Positions 1-10,300 of a stretch of 37,341 bases of DNA are shown here, one piece after another. A program made the position numbers and the translations under genes. The notes beneath the pieces were generated by a model. The model did not search any database, was not told the origin of the DNA, and worked only from the letters and a program-made list of their open reading frames with translations. Every line of letters starts with the position of its first letter. The stretch's first letter is position 1. The stretch comes from Pectobacterium brasiliense (GTDB lineage Bacteria; Pseudomonadota; Gammaproteobacteria; Enterobacterales; Enterobacteriaceae): NCBI RefSeq assembly GCF_013449685.1, contig NZ_JACDSF010000016.1, forward strand, positions 1-37,341, in the 5' to 3' direction.

Positions 1-130
1 CAAGACAGGGGCTTTTTGCTATGGACTTTTCCCCTGAGTGATTCTGACGCGCTTAAACGCATTCAGCAGAAGTCGCACTGATGACGCATACTAGGTTTCG
101 TGAAACATTTTCACCTTATGCTCTGAGCGC

Positions 131-159
131 TCGACATTAGAACGAAAACTCGCTATCTT
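131..159 (+). promoter_or_regulatory. Predicted sigma70 promoter of metA
   Basis: A -35-like TCGACA (131-136) and a -10-like TATCTT (154-159) are separated by 17 bp. Transcription would start near 166, inside the met boxes, so MetJ binding would block it. The spacing is ideal but the -10 is weak (4 of 6). Inferred from sequence only. Confidence 0.5.
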
Positions 160-160
160 C

Positions 161-192
161 GGGCATCTGGATGTCTAAACGTTTAAACGTAT
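161..192 (+). promoter_or_regulatory. Four tandem met boxes (MetJ operator) before metA
   Basis: Four consecutive 8-mers at 161-168, 169-176, 177-184 and 185-192 match the MetJ consensus AGACGTCT at 5, 6, 6 and 6 of 8 positions. MetJ with S-adenosylmethionine binds such contiguous repeats cooperatively, one dimer per box. The array lies just downstream of the predicted -10 and ends 20 bp before the metA start, as in E. coli metA. Confidence 0.85.
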
Positions 193-211
193 GCTTTGAG
201 GATATAAGGTT

Positions 212-1141
212 ATGCCAATTCGGGTTCCTGATGAGTTACCAGCCGTTAATTTTCTGCGGAATGAGAACGTCTTTGTGATGACGTCCTCGCGTGCTAAAAC
301 GCAGGAAATTCGTCCCCTCAAAGTGCTGGTTCTGAACCTGATGCCTAAAAAGATCGAGACTGAAAATCAGTTTCTGCGCCTGTTATCCAATTCCCCCTTA
401 CAGATCGATATCCAACTGCTGCGTATCGATAGTCGTGAATCAAAGAATACGCCGGCTGAGCATTTGAATAACTTCTACTGCGATTTCGATGACATCCAAA
501 ACGAAAATTTTGATGGCCTGATTGTGACTGGCGCACCGCTGGGATTAGTCGATTTCTGCGATGTTGTTTATTGGCCACAGATCGCACGTGTCATCGAGTG
601 GGCAAAAGAGCATGTTACCTCCACATTATTCGTGTGTTGGGCTGTGCAGGCTGCTCTCAATATCCTCTACGGTATTCCCAAGATGACGCGTAAGGAAAAA
701 CTATCCGGTGTTTACCTACATCAAACGTTGCAACCTCATGCGTTGTTGACCCGCGGCTTTGATGAAACGTTCCTGGCACCACATTCACGCTATGCAGATT
801 TCCCTGCTGATGTCATTCGTCAGCAGACGGATTTAGAGATTCTGGTTGAGTCGGAGCAGGCCGGAGCCTATCTGTTTGCCAGCAAAGATAAGCGTCTGGC
901 GTTTGTTACCGGACACCCAGAGTATGATGTCTCGACGCTAGCGGGGGAGTTTTTCCGTGATTGCGACGCTGGATTGGATCCGGCCGTTCCGGTGAATTAT
1001 TTCCCCGATGACAACCCTGAACTGGCACCGAAAGCGAGCTGGCGTAGCCACGGTCATCTGCTTTTTGTTAACTGGCTGAATTACTATGTTTACCAGATTA
1101 CGCCTTACGATTTACGCCGGATGAACCCTACGCTGGACTAA
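212..1141 (+). CDS. metA: Homoserine O-succinyltransferase MetA
   Basis: Activates L-homoserine with succinyl-CoA to O-succinyl-L-homoserine, the first committed step of methionine synthesis in the cytoplasm. The 309-residue product has the family's normal length. The nucleophile Cys142 lies in [10 protein letters not shown], and His235 and Glu237 in TGHPEYD complete the catalytic set of this glutamine-amidotransferase-like fold. The start ATG is preceded by GAGGA at 198-202 with 9 bp spacing, and the N-terminus [15 protein letters not shown] is the conserved one. It is a single-gene unit closed by a hairpin terminator, and the met boxes upstream imply repression by MetJ. In E. coli this enzyme is heat-labile and proteolysed, which cannot be judged here. 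Identification is firm. Confidence 0.98.
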   Translation: MPIRVPDELPAVNFLRNENVFVMTSSRAKTQEIRPLKVLVLNLMPKKIETENQFLRLLSNSPLQIDIQLLRIDSRESKNTPAEHLNNFYCDFDDIQNENFDGLIVTGAPLGLVDFCDVVYWPQIARVIEWAKEHVTSTLFVCWAVQAALNILYGIPKMTRKEKLSGVYLHQTLQPHALLTRGFDETFLAPHSRYADFPADVIRQQTDLEILVESEQAGAYLFASKDKRLAFVTGHPEYDVSTLAGEFFRDCDAGLDPAVPVNYFPDDNPELAPKASWRSHGHLLFVNWLNYYVYQITPYDLRRMNPTLD

Positions 1142-1161
1142 CCCATTCCCTTTTTTTCTCT

Positions 1162-1190
1162 AAGGCACCTTTTGAGGTGCCTTTCTTTTT
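1162..1190 (+). terminator. Rho-independent terminator of metA
   Basis: A perfect 8-bp stem, AAGGCACC (1162-1169) with GGTGCCTT (1176-1183), encloses a six-base loop and runs into a T-rich tract to 1190. It begins 20 bp after the metA stop. Confidence 0.9.
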
Positions 1191-1296
1191 CGTGCTGAAC
1201 TCTTTCATTTCTGTTGGTTAGTGAAAGTTATTTCTCTTCCTTTTTGATTTTAATTTTCATTTTTATCATGTGGTTATTTTTACTTTATTATTAAAA

Positions 1297-1311
1297 TGGA
1301 AATTGTTTTTG
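1297..1311 (+). promoter_or_regulatory. IclR operator in the aceBAK promoter
   Basis: TGGAAATTGTTTTTG matches the reported IclR consensus TGGAAATNATTTCCA at about 10 of 14 defined positions. The surrounding TTAAAATGG...GATTTTG block closely resembles the E. coli aceBAK operator as I recall it. It lies about 115 bp before the aceB start in a very AT-rich stretch (1200-1340). A TTGATT / TACGCT pair (1309-1314, 1331-1336) could be the promoter it occludes. IclR is encoded just beyond the operon. Confidence 0.7.
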
Positions 1312-1423
1312 ATTTTGTTTTTTATTGTATTACGCTTAATTCTGTCGGCTAAGAAATGTACATACCGGTTTGCCGATTTGGCGGTTGTTGATAAATGAAG
1401 CGGAATCTGAAAAGGAACCACGA

Positions 1424-3022
1424 ATGATGCAGCAGACGATAAACAGAGAATTGGCGTTTAGTCAGCGTTTTGGTGAAGGTGAGAAGCAAATTCTTACGGA
1501 AGAAGCGATTGATTTCTTAACAGAGCTGGTCGCACGTTTCACGCCAGCCCGTAATCAATTACTCGCCGAGCGGCAGGTACAACAGCGTAATATCGATCAG
1601 GGTAAGCTGCCTGATTTTATTTCAGAAACGGCTTCCATTCTTGATAAGGCATGGACAATACGCGGTATTCCCGATGACCTTCAGGATCGTCGCGTTGAGA
1701 TTACCGGTCCGGTCGAACGCAAGATGGTGATCAATGCATTAAATGCCAACGTGAAAGTTTTCATGGCGGACTTTGAGGATTCGCTGTCACCGGGATGGGA
1801 AAAGGTGATCGATGGGCAAATCAACTTGCGTGATGCCGTACGCGGTACGATTTCCTACATCAATGAAACAGGAAAGATCTACCAACTGAAACCCAACCCT
1901 GCCGTATTGATTTGCCGCGTGCGCGGTTTACATCTGCCCGAAAAACACGTGTCCTGGCAGGGGGAAGCAATTCCCGGCAGTCTGTTCGACTTCGCGTTGT
2001 ACTTTTTTCACAACTATCAGGAACTGCTGAAGAAAGGTAGTGGCCCTTATTTCTATCTGCCAAAGACCCAATCATGGCAGGAAGCGGCCTGGTGGAATGA
2101 TGTCTTTTGTTACACGGAAGATCGCTTTGATCTGCCGCGCGGGACGATTAAAGCGACGGTGTTGATTGAAACGCTGCCTGCCGTTTTCCAGATGGACGAA
2201 ATTCTCTATCACTTACGTGACCATATCGTTGGGCTGAACTGCGGCCGCTGGGATTATATCTTCAGTTATATCAAAACATTAAAGAACCACGGCGATCGCG
2301 TTCTGCCCGATCGCCAGTCGGTGACGATGGAAAAACCCTTTCTTAGCGCTTACTCGCGGCTGTTAATCAAAACCTGTCACCGTCGCGGCGCGTTCGCTAT
2401 GGGCGGGATGGCGGCGTTCATTCCGAGTAAGGATGCGGAACGCAATAACTGGGTGTTGGATAAGGTACGTAAAGACAAAGAGCTGGAAGCTCACAATGGT
2501 CACGATGGTACCTGGGTGGCGCATCCGGGACTGGCCGATGCGGTGATGGAAGTGTTCGATCGGGCGTTAGGTGAGCGTAAAAATCAGCTCGATATCAGCC
2601 GTGAACAGGATGCCCCCATTTACGCTGAGGAATTGCTGGAGCCTTGCCCAGGAGAGCGCACGGAAGTGGGGATGCGCGCGAATATCCGTGTTGCGGTGCA
2701 GTACATCGAAGCATGGATATCTGGTAATGGCTGCGTCCCGATTTATGGGCTGATGGAAGATGCGGCAACGGCAGAAATCTCCCGCACCTCAATCTGGCAG
2801 TGGATTCGCCACGGCAAGACGTTGAGCGATGGCCGTGTGATCACCAAAGCGCTGTTCCGCCAGATGCTGGCCGAAGAACTGTTTGTGATTCAGGAGGAAC
2901 TCGGTGATGCCCGTTTCAGCGGAGGGCGCTTTGATGAAGCGGCTCTGCTGATGGAGCAAATTACCACGCAAGATGAGCTGATCGACTTCCTGACGCTACC
3001 TGGCTACGCATTGCTTGATTAA
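1424..3022 (+). CDS. aceB: Malate synthase A AceB
   Basis: Condenses glyoxylate with acetyl-CoA to malate, the second step of the glyoxylate shunt, in the cytoplasm. The malate synthase signature is present (RDHIVGLNCGRWDYIF), as are the conserved blocks VFMADFEDSLSP and RANIRVAVQYIEAW. The reading frame opens at 1370, but AAAGGA at 1411-1416 sits 7 bp before the ATG at 1424, and that start gives 532 residues against 533 in E. coli. The next codon is also ATG (1427), so the true start may be one residue later. It is the first gene of aceBAK, 31 bp before aceA, and should be repressed by IclR during growth on sugars and induced on acetate or fatty acids. Confidence 0.97.
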   Translation: MMQQTINRELAFSQRFGEGEKQILTEEAIDFLTELVARFTPARNQLLAERQVQQRNIDQGKLPDFISETASILDKAWTIRGIPDDLQDRRVEITGPVERKMVINALNANVKVFMADFEDSLSPGWEKVIDGQINLRDAVRGTISYINETGKIYQLKPNPAVLICRVRGLHLPEKHVSWQGEAIPGSLFDFALYFFHNYQELLKKGSGPYFYLPKTQSWQEAAWWNDVFCYTEDRFDLPRGTIKATVLIETLPAVFQMDEILYHLRDHIVGLNCGRWDYIFSYIKTLKNHGDRVLPDRQSVTMEKPFLSAYSRLLIKTCHRRGAFAMGGMAAFIPSKDAERNNWVLDKVRKDKELEAHNGHDGTWVAHPGLADAVMEVFDRALGERKNQLDISREQDAPIYAEELLEPCPGERTEVGMRANIRVAVQYIEAWISGNGCVPIYGLMEDAATAEISRTSIWQWIRHGKTLSDGRVITKALFRQMLAEELFVIQEELGDARFSGGRFDEAALLMEQITTQDELIDFLTLPGYALLD

Positions 3023-3053
3023 TCCTGACTGATAATAAAAAGGAACCTCTGCT

Positions 3054-4361
3054 ATGACGACCTCTCGCACCCAACAAGTCCAGCATATCGAAAAAGAGTG
3101 GAAAACCGCCCGCTGGGAAGGGATTACGCGCCCCTACAGCGCAGAAGATGTGATTAATCTACGGGGATCGGTGAACCCGGAATGCACGCTAGCGCAGCTC
3201 GGCGCGGCAAAGCTGTGGAACCTGCTGCATGGTGACGCCCGTAAAGGCTATGTGAATTGCCTGGGCGCGCTGACAGGAGGGCAGGCTTTACAGCAGGCGA
3301 AAGCGGGCATCGAAGCGATTTACCTTTCCGGCTGGCAGGTAGCGGCGGATGCAAATCTGGCGTCCAGTATGTATCCCGACCAGTCGCTCTACCCGGCGAA
3401 CTCCGTACCTGCGGTGATTGAACGCATCAACAACACCTTTCGACGTGCCGATCAGATTCAGTGGGCGAACCGCATTGAACCGGGCGATAAGCGTCATACC
3501 GACTACTTTCTGCCGATTGTGGCGGATGCGGAGGCGGGATTTGGCGGCGTGTTGAATGCGTTTGAGCTGATGAAGTCGATGATCGAAGCGGGGGCTGCGG
3601 CGGTTCATTTTGAGGATCAGCTAGCATCGGCGAAGAAATGCGGGCACATGGGGGGCAAGGTGCTGGTGCCGACGCAGGAAGCCATTCAGAAACTGGTTGC
3701 GGCGCGGCTGGCGGCGGATGTCTTAGGTGTGCCGACTTTACTGGTTGCGCGAACCGATGCGGATGCAGCGGATTTGCTGACGTCCGACTGCGATGAGCAT
3801 GACCGTGATTTCATCACCGGAGAACGTACGGTGGAAGGCTTCTATCGCACGCGAGCCGGGATCGAGCAGGCAATCAGCCGCGGTCTGGCCTACGCACCGT
3901 ATGCCGATTTGGTGTGGTGCGAAACCTCAACGCCGGATTTATCGCTGGCGCGTCGTTTTGCTGAGGCTATCCACGCGAAGTTCCCCGGTAAGTTGCTGGC
4001 GTACAACTGTTCCCCTTCCTTTAACTGGAAGAAGAATCTGGATGACAGCACGATCGCACGTTTTCAGGATGAGCTGTCGGCGATGGGCTACAAGTACCAA
4101 TTCATTACGCTGGCCGGCATCCACAGCATGTGGTTCAACATGTTTGATCTGGCGCATGCCTATGCGCAGGGCGAGGGGATGCGGCACTACGTAGAAAAAG
4201 TGCAGCAGCCTGAATTTGAGGCGATTAAAGACGGCTATACCTTCTCATCGCATCAGCAGGAAGTGGGGACCGGCTACTTCGATAAGGTGACGAACATCAT
4301 TCAGGGAGGCGAGTCTTCAGTGACGGCGCTGACGGGATCGACGGAAGAACAACAGTTCTGA
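3054..4361 (+). CDS. aceA: Isocitrate lyase AceA
   Basis: Splits isocitrate into glyoxylate and succinate, the entry step of the glyoxylate shunt, competing with isocitrate dehydrogenase. The product has 435 residues (434 in E. coli). The catalytic loop KKCGHM contains Cys196, and the metal-binding region ADAEAGFGG and the block [12 protein letters not shown] are intact. AAAAGGA at 3037-3043 lies about 10 bp before the ATG. It follows aceB with only 31 bp between them, so it is co-transcribed. After the stop a stable hairpin separates it from aceK. Identification is firm. Confidence 0.98.
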   Translation: MTTSRTQQVQHIEKEWKTARWEGITRPYSAEDVINLRGSVNPECTLAQLGAAKLWNLLHGDARKGYVNCLGALTGGQALQQAKAGIEAIYLSGWQVAADANLASSMYPDQSLYPANSVPAVIERINNTFRRADQIQWANRIEPGDKRHTDYFLPIVADAEAGFGGVLNAFELMKSMIEAGAAAVHFEDQLASAKKCGHMGGKVLVPTQEAIQKLVAARLAADVLGVPTLLVARTDADAADLLTSDCDEHDRDFITGERTVEGFYRTRAGIEQAISRGLAYAPYADLVWCETSTPDLSLARRFAEAIHAKFPGKLLAYNCSPSFNWKKNLDDSTIARFQDELSAMGYKYQFITLAGIHSMWFNMFDLAHAYAQGEGMRHYVEKVQQPEFEAIKDGYTFSSHQQEVGTGYFDKVTNIIQGGESSVTALTGSTEEQQF

Positions 4362-4365
4362 TCCT

Positions 4366-4394
4366 AACCCGGTCAGTGTTCGGCTGGCCGGGTT
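4366..4394 (+). promoter_or_regulatory. Intercistronic hairpin between aceA and aceK
   Basis: An 11-bp stem (4366-4376 with 4384-4394, one T-G pair) closes a 7-base loop. No T-run follows and the aceK ribosome site begins 7 bases later. In E. coli the aceA-aceK gap also carries stem-loops that lower aceK output relative to aceA. This single hairpin could play the same part by stabilising upstream mRNA or causing partial termination. Confidence 0.65.
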
Positions 4395-4410
4395 TCATCG
4401 GGAGATCATG

Positions 4411-6258
4411 ATGACGCGTGACCTTGAAAAGCTGGTGGCGCAGACGATCCTGCAAGGGTTTGATGCGCAATATGGACGTTTTCTCGAAGTGACGGCAGGG
4501 GCGCAGCAGCGCTTTGAACAGGCTGACTGGCCTGCCGTACAACAGGCAATGAAACAGCGTATTCACCTCTACGATCACCACGTTGGTCTGGTGGTTGAAC
4601 AGCTGCGCTGTATTACGGGTATTCGCTGCGATGATGCGGATTTTTTGGCTCGGGTGAAGCATATCTACACCCGCTTACTGCCGGACTACCCGCGTTTTGA
4701 GATTGCCGAGAGTTTCTTTAATTCCGTCTACTGTCGGCTGTTCAACCACCGGGAACTGACGCCTGATAAGCTGTTTGTTTTCAGCTCTCAGCCTGAACAG
4801 CGTTTTCGTGAAATCCCCCGGCCTATCGCCAAGACGTTTGTTCCCACTGACGGCTGGCAGAACATGCTGGAAAAGCTGCTGAGCGATGTGCCGCTGCGGC
4901 TACCGTGGGAAGATTTGCCGCGTGATATTGGTTATATCACTGCGTATTTGCAACGTACCTTCTCAGCGGAGCAGCTTGCGCAGGCGACATTACAGCTGGC
5001 TAATGAGCTGTTTTATCGTAACAAAGCGGCCTGGCTGGTGGGAAAACTGTCGCTCCCTGACGGTGTCTTTCCGTTCCTGCTGCCGATTCATCACAACGAA
5101 CGCGGGGCGCTATTTATTGATACCTGCTTAACCAGTCAGGCAGACGCCAGCATTGTGTTCGGTTTCGCCCGCTCTTACTTCATGGTGTATGCCCCGTTGC
5201 CGTCGGCGCTGGTGGCCTGGCTGCGTGACATTTTGCCGGGGAAGACGACGGCGGAGCTGTATCTGGCCATTGGCTGCCAGAAGCACAGCAAAACTGAGTA
5301 TTATCGCGAATATCTGCACTACATTGCCGAATCAGAAGAGCAGTTTATTATCGCTCCCGGCGTGAAAGGGATGGTGATGTTGGTGTTTACGCTGCCGTCG
5401 TTCGATCGCGTATTTAAGGTCATCAAAGATCGTTTCGCACCGCAGAAAGAGGTAAGTGCAGAGCGGGTCATGGCGTGTTATCAGTTGGTGAAAGAGCACG
5501 ATCGCGTAGGGCGTATGGCGGATACGCAGGAATATGAAAACTTCGTCATTGATAAGCATCGTATCAGTCCAGAGTTGCTGGATGAGCTTTGGCGTGAGGT
5601 ACCGGAAAAGTTGGAAGATCTAGGCGATCAATTGGTGATCCGACACTTGTACATGGAACGCCGGATGACGCCGCTGAACCTCTATCTGGAACAGGCAAGC
5701 GCACAGCAGTTGCACGATGTGATTGAAGAATACGGCAATGCCATCAAACAGCTGGCCGCGGCTAATATTTTCCCCGGTGACATGCTATTCAAGAATTTCG
5801 GCGTCACGCGTCGTGGGCGAGTCGTATTTTACGACTACGATGAAATTTGCTACATGACTGAAGTAAATTTCCGCAAAATCCCGCCGCCGCGTTACCCAGA
5901 GGACGAACTGGCCGCCGAGCCCTGGTACAGCGTCGCGCCGAATGACGTATTTCCCGAAGAATTTCCCCATTTCCTGTGTAGCGACCGCCACATTCGTACG
6001 CTGTTTGAGGAAATGCACGGCGATCTGTTTTGTGCGGATTACTGGCGAGCATTACAGCAGCGCATCAGGGACGGGCACATTGAGGATGTTTACGCCTATC
6101 GACGCCGCAAGCGTTTTAGTCAACGCGCTGAGCCGTCCCGTGTCGGGCGCATGCTAGGGAGTAGCATGAAAATGACGGCATTATCGCGCACGAAATTTTC
6201 CCCTAATCTACATAAAAATGTGCCTAAAAGATCTGATGAGGATACATCTTGCTTATAA
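4411..6258 (+). CDS. aceK: Isocitrate dehydrogenase kinase/phosphatase AceK, with C-terminal extension
   Basis: Bifunctional enzyme that phosphorylates and dephosphorylates isocitrate dehydrogenase, steering isocitrate into the glyoxylate shunt. The ATP-binding segment [12 protein letters not shown] and the catalytic blocks [14 protein letters not shown] and [16 protein letters not shown] are intact. Two ATGs lie at 4408 and 4411. The GGAGA at 4401-4405 is 5 bp before the second and only 2 bp before the first, so 4411 is preferred (615 residues). E. coli AceK has 578 residues and ends about eight residues after the RRxRFS motif. Here reading continues 45 residues, about 37 extra, with a basic, Ser/Thr-rich tail of ordinary-looking non-domain sequence. 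The last 6 bp overlap the end of iclR on the other strand. Core function is secure; the tail is odd. Confidence 0.95.
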   Translation: MTRDLEKLVAQTILQGFDAQYGRFLEVTAGAQQRFEQADWPAVQQAMKQRIHLYDHHVGLVVEQLRCITGIRCDDADFLARVKHIYTRLLPDYPRFEIAESFFNSVYCRLFNHRELTPDKLFVFSSQPEQRFREIPRPIAKTFVPTDGWQNMLEKLLSDVPLRLPWEDLPRDIGYITAYLQRTFSAEQLAQATLQLANELFYRNKAAWLVGKLSLPDGVFPFLLPIHHNERGALFIDTCLTSQADASIVFGFARSYFMVYAPLPSALVAWLRDILPGKTTAELYLAIGCQKHSKTEYYREYLHYIAESEEQFIIAPGVKGMVMLVFTLPSFDRVFKVIKDRFAPQKEVSAERVMACYQLVKEHDRVGRMADTQEYENFVIDKHRISPELLDELWREVPEKLEDLGDQLVIRHLYMERRMTPLNLYLEQASAQQLHDVIEEYGNAIKQLAAANIFPGDMLFKNFGVTRRGRVVFYDYDEICYMTEVNFRKIPPPRYPEDELAAEPWYSVAPNDVFPEEFPHFLCSDRHIRTLFEEMHGDLFCADYWRALQQRIRDGHIEDVYAYRRRKRFSQRAEPSRVGRMLGSSMKMTALSRTKFSPNLHKNVPKRSDEDTSCL

Positions 6259-7083
6259 CCCACTGTATTCCTGCATGACTTGTTTCGCGGCTTTGATCAC
6301 CAGCGCGCCGAGTTCTGTGACGCGATCGTCCGTGATGCGCGACACGGGGCCGGAGATGGAAATGGCGGCGAACGCTTCATGATGTTCATCCAGAATGCAG
6401 GCCGCGATACAGCGCAGCCCCAGCGCGTGCTCTTCGTCATCGAACGAATAGCCCTGCTTGCGAATCAGCGACAGATCTTCTTTCAACGCTTGTGGAGAGC
6501 TCAAGGTGTGTGGTGTGTAGCCGTGCAGCCCTTTCTTGTGTAGCAATTGAGTGACCTGCGCATCGGGAAAATGCGCCAGAAAGGCTTTTCCAGCACCGGA
6601 AGCATGCATTGGCAACTTACCGCCAATCGGTGCAGACATACGCATCAGCGCCGTACACTGCACCTGATCGATGATGATCGCCTGGCTGTCAGTCTGATCG
6701 AGCACGGCCAGATTGACGGTTTCACCAGAATCTTCCATTAACTTGCGTACTATCGGATGCACAATCGCCAGCAGGTTGCGGCTTTGCAGAAAACTGCTGC
6801 CGACGATAAATGCGTGTGAAGCAATCGTCCACAGCCCCAAATCGCCAACCTGACGCACAAAGCCCTGTTGCTGCATGGTGGTGAGCAGACGGTGGGTTGT
6901 GGAATTCGGTAAACCGGCCTGCTGAGCGAGATCGGTTAGCGCCACGCTGCCGTTGGCTTTGGCGATATATTCAAGCAGCGTCAGGCCACGGGTCAGCGAC
7001 TGCACCTGCCCGGTTGGCTGTGCAGCGGTGCCTGCGCTGGCTCTGGGTTTTTTCCCGCGTTTGGCTGGCTCTGGTGGCGTCAT
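6253..7083 (-). CDS. iclR: Acetate operon repressor IclR
   Basis: Transcriptional repressor of aceBAK that responds to glyoxylate and pyruvate. The 276-residue protein has a basic N-terminal tail (residues 1-25), an IclR winged helix-turn-helix (about 28-85, [19 protein letters not shown]) and the effector-binding domain (about 95-270, with [21 protein letters not shown]). AAAGGA at 7093-7098 lies 9 bp before the ATG. It converges on aceK with a 6-bp overlap of the two 3' ends, so each transcript may run antisense into the other. E. coli has the same aceK-iclR-metH order, with another gene sometimes intervening. A likely autoregulatory IclR site lies upstream at 7108. Confidence 0.96.
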   Translation of the reverse strand: MTPPEPAKRGKKPRASAGTAAQPTGQVQSLTRGLTLLEYIAKANGSVALTDLAQQAGLPNSTTHRLLTTMQQQGFVRQVGDLGLWTIASHAFIVGSSFLQSRNLLAIVHPIVRKLMEDSGETVNLAVLDQTDSQAIIIDQVQCTALMRMSAPIGGKLPMHASGAGKAFLAHFPDAQVTQLLHKKGLHGYTPHTLSSPQALKEDLSLIRKQGYSFDDEEHALGLRCIAACILDEHHEAFAAISISGPVSRITDDRVTELGALVIKAAKQVMQEYSGL

Positions 7084-7107
7084 GGCGTCGATTCCTTTTT
7101 ATGGTAA

Positions 7108-7122
7108 TGGAATTGATTTTCG
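7108..7122 (-). promoter_or_regulatory. Putative IclR autoregulatory site
   Basis: TGGAATTGATTTTCG matches TGGAAATNATTTCCA at 11 of 14 defined positions, slightly better than the site before aceB. It lies 25 bp upstream of the iclR start. IclR is known to repress its own gene in E. coli, so binding here is plausible. Not tested. Confidence 0.55.
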
Positions 7123-7179
7123 TTTTTTCACCGCAGAATGCAACTCTTCTTTCTCTGCACTTTTTATCGGTAAATGACC

Positions 7180-7192
7180 TGAAAAAGTCTCA
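7180..7192 (+). promoter_or_regulatory. MetR-like site upstream of metH
   Basis: TGAAAAAGTCTCA matches the MetR consensus TGAANNNNNTTCA at 7 of 8 defined bases. MetR with homocysteine activates metH in E. coli. The site lies 220 bp before the metH start, but the inserted 127-bp repeat accounts for much of that distance. A short consensus, so moderate support only. Confidence 0.4.
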
Positions 7193-7231
7193 TGCTACAC
7201 CGCGTTAGCGTGCTCATAACTTATGCTAGGA

Positions 7232-7358
7232 TATACCAGTCATACTCCAAGCTGCATGTGCGTTGGCTTCCCTTACTCACCCCAGTCACTTACTAATGTA
7301 AGCTCCTGGGGATTCGTGCGATTGCCGCCTTACTGCAACTCGAATTATTTAGGGTATA
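7232..7358. repeat. Palindromic intergenic repeat element in the metH leader
   Basis: A 127-bp imperfect palindrome bounded by TATACC at 7232 and GGGTATA at 7358. The centre is a strong hairpin: CCCCAG (7280-7285) pairs with CTGGGG (7306-7311) and CTTAC (7289-7293) with GTAAG (7298-7302) around TAAT. The arms include CTGCA near 7251 and TGCAACTCGAATTATTT (7333-7349). I recognise near-identical elements from intergenic regions of Pectobacterium, Serratia and Yersinia, so this is probably a non-autonomous, MITE-like dispersed repeat. It ends 41 bp before the metH start and would be transcribed as a long hairpin in the metH leader. The 316-bp gap between iclR and metH otherwise holds the IclR-like and MetR-like sites. 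Confidence 0.75.
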
Positions 7359-7399
7359 GACACAACATATCGTATTTATTGGCCGGGGATGGGGTTCGC

Positions 7400-10300
7400 G
7401 TGAGTAATCGGGTAGACGAATTGCGGCGTCAGTTGGCGCAACGCATTATGGTGCTGGATGGTGGTATGGGAACCATGATCCAGGGTTATCGCCTGCAGGA
7501 AGCAGATTATCGCGGTGAGCGCTTTGCTGACTGGCCGAGCGATGTGAAGGGAAATAACGATCTGCTGGTGCTAACCAGGCCGCAGGTGATTAGCGAAATC
7601 CATGACGCCTATCTGGAAGCCGGTGCCGACATTCTCGAAACCAACACCTTCAACGCCACCACCATTGCGATGGCGGACTATGATATGCAGGCGTTGTCGG
7701 CGGAAATTAATACCGTTGCTGCACAGCTGGCGCGTGCCAGCGCGGACAAATGGACGGCCTTAACGCCGGATAAGCCACGTTATGTTGCCGGTGTCCTTGG
7801 CCCGACGAACCGTACTGCATCTATCTCTCCCGATGTTAACGATCCGGCATACCGTAACGTCAGTTTTGATCAATTGGTGGAAGCGTATCGCGAATCGACA
7901 CGTGCATTGATCGCGGGCGGAGTCGATCTGATCATGATCGAAACCATCTTCGATACGTTGAACGCTAAAGCGGCGAGCTTCGCGGTAGAAAGCGAGTTTG
8001 AGGCATTGGGCATCGAGCTGCCGGTGATGATTTCTGGCACGATCACGGATGCGTCAGGGCGTACACTGTCTGGCCAGACAACAGAAGCGTTTTACAACTC
8101 CTTACGTCATTCCCGTCCGCTATCTTTCGGTTTGAACTGTGCGCTGGGGCCGGATGAACTGCGTCAGTATGTCGCTGAACTGTCACGTATTTCAGAATGC
8201 TATGTGAGTGCGCACCCGAACGCAGGGCTGCCTAACGCCTTCGGAGAATATGATCTGGATCCGGCCGATATGGCGAAGCATATCGGTGAATGGGCACAGG
8301 CCGGTTTTCTGAATATCGTTGGCGGTTGCTGTGGATCGACGCCTGCGCACATTGCCGCGATGGCAAAAGTGGTGGAAGGTGTACCGCCGCGCCAGTTGCC
8401 GGAGATTTCGGTGGCTTGCCGCCTATCCGGCCTGGAACCGCTGAATATCGATGCCAACACGCTGTTTGTTAACGTCGGGGAGCGAACGAATGTCACCGGC
8501 TCCGCCCGTTTTAAGCGTCTGATCAAAGAAGAAAAATATAACGAAGCGCTGGACGTCGCCCGTCAGCAGGTGGAAAGCGGCGCGCAGATCATCGACATCA
8601 ACATGGATGAAGGTATGTTGGATGCGGAAGCGGCGATGGTCCGTTTCCTGAACCTGATTGCCGGTGAACCGGATATTGCCCGCGTGCCGATCATGATCGA
8701 CTCCTCTCGGTGGGAGGTGGTTGAGAAAGGGCTTCAATGTATTCAGGGTAAGGGAATTGTTAACTCGATTTCCATGAAAGAAGGCGTTGAGGCCTTTGTG
8801 CATCACGCCAAGCTGGTAAGGCGCTACGGCGCGGCTGTGGTGGTGATGGCGTTTGATGAAGTCGGTCAGGCGGATACCCGCGCCCGTAAAATTGAAATTT
8901 GTCGCCGGGCGTACCGTATCCTGACGGAAGACGTCGGTTTCCCACCGGAAGATATCATTTTCGATCCGAACATTTTTGCTGTGGCAACGGGGATCGATGA
9001 GCACAACAACTACGCGGTGGATTTCATCGAAGCCTGTGCGGATATTAAGGCGCAACTGCCGCATGCGATGATCTCCGGTGGTGTATCCAACGTTTCTTTC
9101 TCATTCCGCGGCAACGATCTGGTGCGTGAAGCGATCCACGCCGTCTTCCTCTATTACGCGATCCGCAACGGTATGGACATGGGGATCGTGAACGCCAGCC
9201 AGTTGGCGATCTATGACGATCTTCCTGTTGAACTACGCGATGCGGTTGAAGATGTGATCCTTAACCGTCGCAGCGATGCCACTGAGCGTATGCTCGATCT
9301 GGCGGAAAAGTATCGCGGCAGCAAAACGGAAGATGAAGGCAGCAAAACACAGGCGGAGTGGCGCGGCTGGGATGTGAAGAAGCGTCTGGAATATTCGCTG
9401 GTTAAAGGCATTACCGAATTTATCGAGCTGGATACCGAAGAAGCGCGCCAGCAGGCGACGCGGCCGATCGAGGTCATTGAAGGCCCGCTGATGGACGGCA
9501 TGAACGTGGTCGGCGACCTGTTCGGTGCGGGTAAAATGTTTTTGCCGCAGGTGGTGAAATCCGCCCGCGTGATGAAGCAGGCCGTGGCCTACCTTGAACC
9601 CTACATTGAAGCCAGTAAAGACAAAGGGAGTTCCGCTGGGAAAGTCCTGTTGGCGACGGTAAAAGGTGACGTCCACGATATCGGCAAGAATATTGTTGGC
9701 GTGGTGCTGCAATGTAACAACTACGAGATTATCGATCTGGGCGTGATGGTGCCGACGGATAAAATTCTGAAGACCGCGCGTGAAGAGAATGTTGATATCA
9801 TCGGGCTGTCCGGGTTGATTACGCCGTCGCTGGACGAAATGGTCAACGTGGCGAAAGAGATGGAGCGTCAGGGTTTCACGCTGCCGCTGCTGATTGGTGG
9901 CGCGACGACGTCTAAAGCACATACCGCCGTGAAGATTGAGCAGAACTATAGCGGCCCGACGGTCTACGTGCAGAATGCTTCGCGCTCTGTCGGCGTGGTA
10001 TCGGCGCTGCTGTCCAGTGCGCAATATGATGACTTTGTTGCACGTACCCGTAAAGAGTACGAAACCGTGCGTATTCAGCACGCGCGTAAAAAGCCGAGAA
10101 CGCCGCCCGTGACGCTGGAAGCGGCGCGCGCTAACGCTTCCGATCTGGATTGGGATAACTACACGCCGCCCGTTGCACATCGGCTTGGCGTGCAGGCGGT
10201 GACAGCCAGCATCGAAACACTGCGCAACTATATCGACTGGACGCCGTTCTTTATGACCTGGTCGCTGGCCGGGAAATATCCCCGCATTCTGGAAGATGAG

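Noticed and set aside
100-114. GTGAAA-CAT-TTTCAC inverted repeat upstream of metA
   Set aside because: Short and of no recognised operator class; upstream of the likely metA promoter, with no second example in the window.
7223-7399. Coding extension of metH by 59 codons
   Set aside because: Lies in the palindromic repeat, and the GTG at 7400 gives the exact family length and N-terminus.
9233-10180. Long open frame antisense to metH
   Set aside because: Arg/His-rich shadow of the metH codons, with no recognisable protein.
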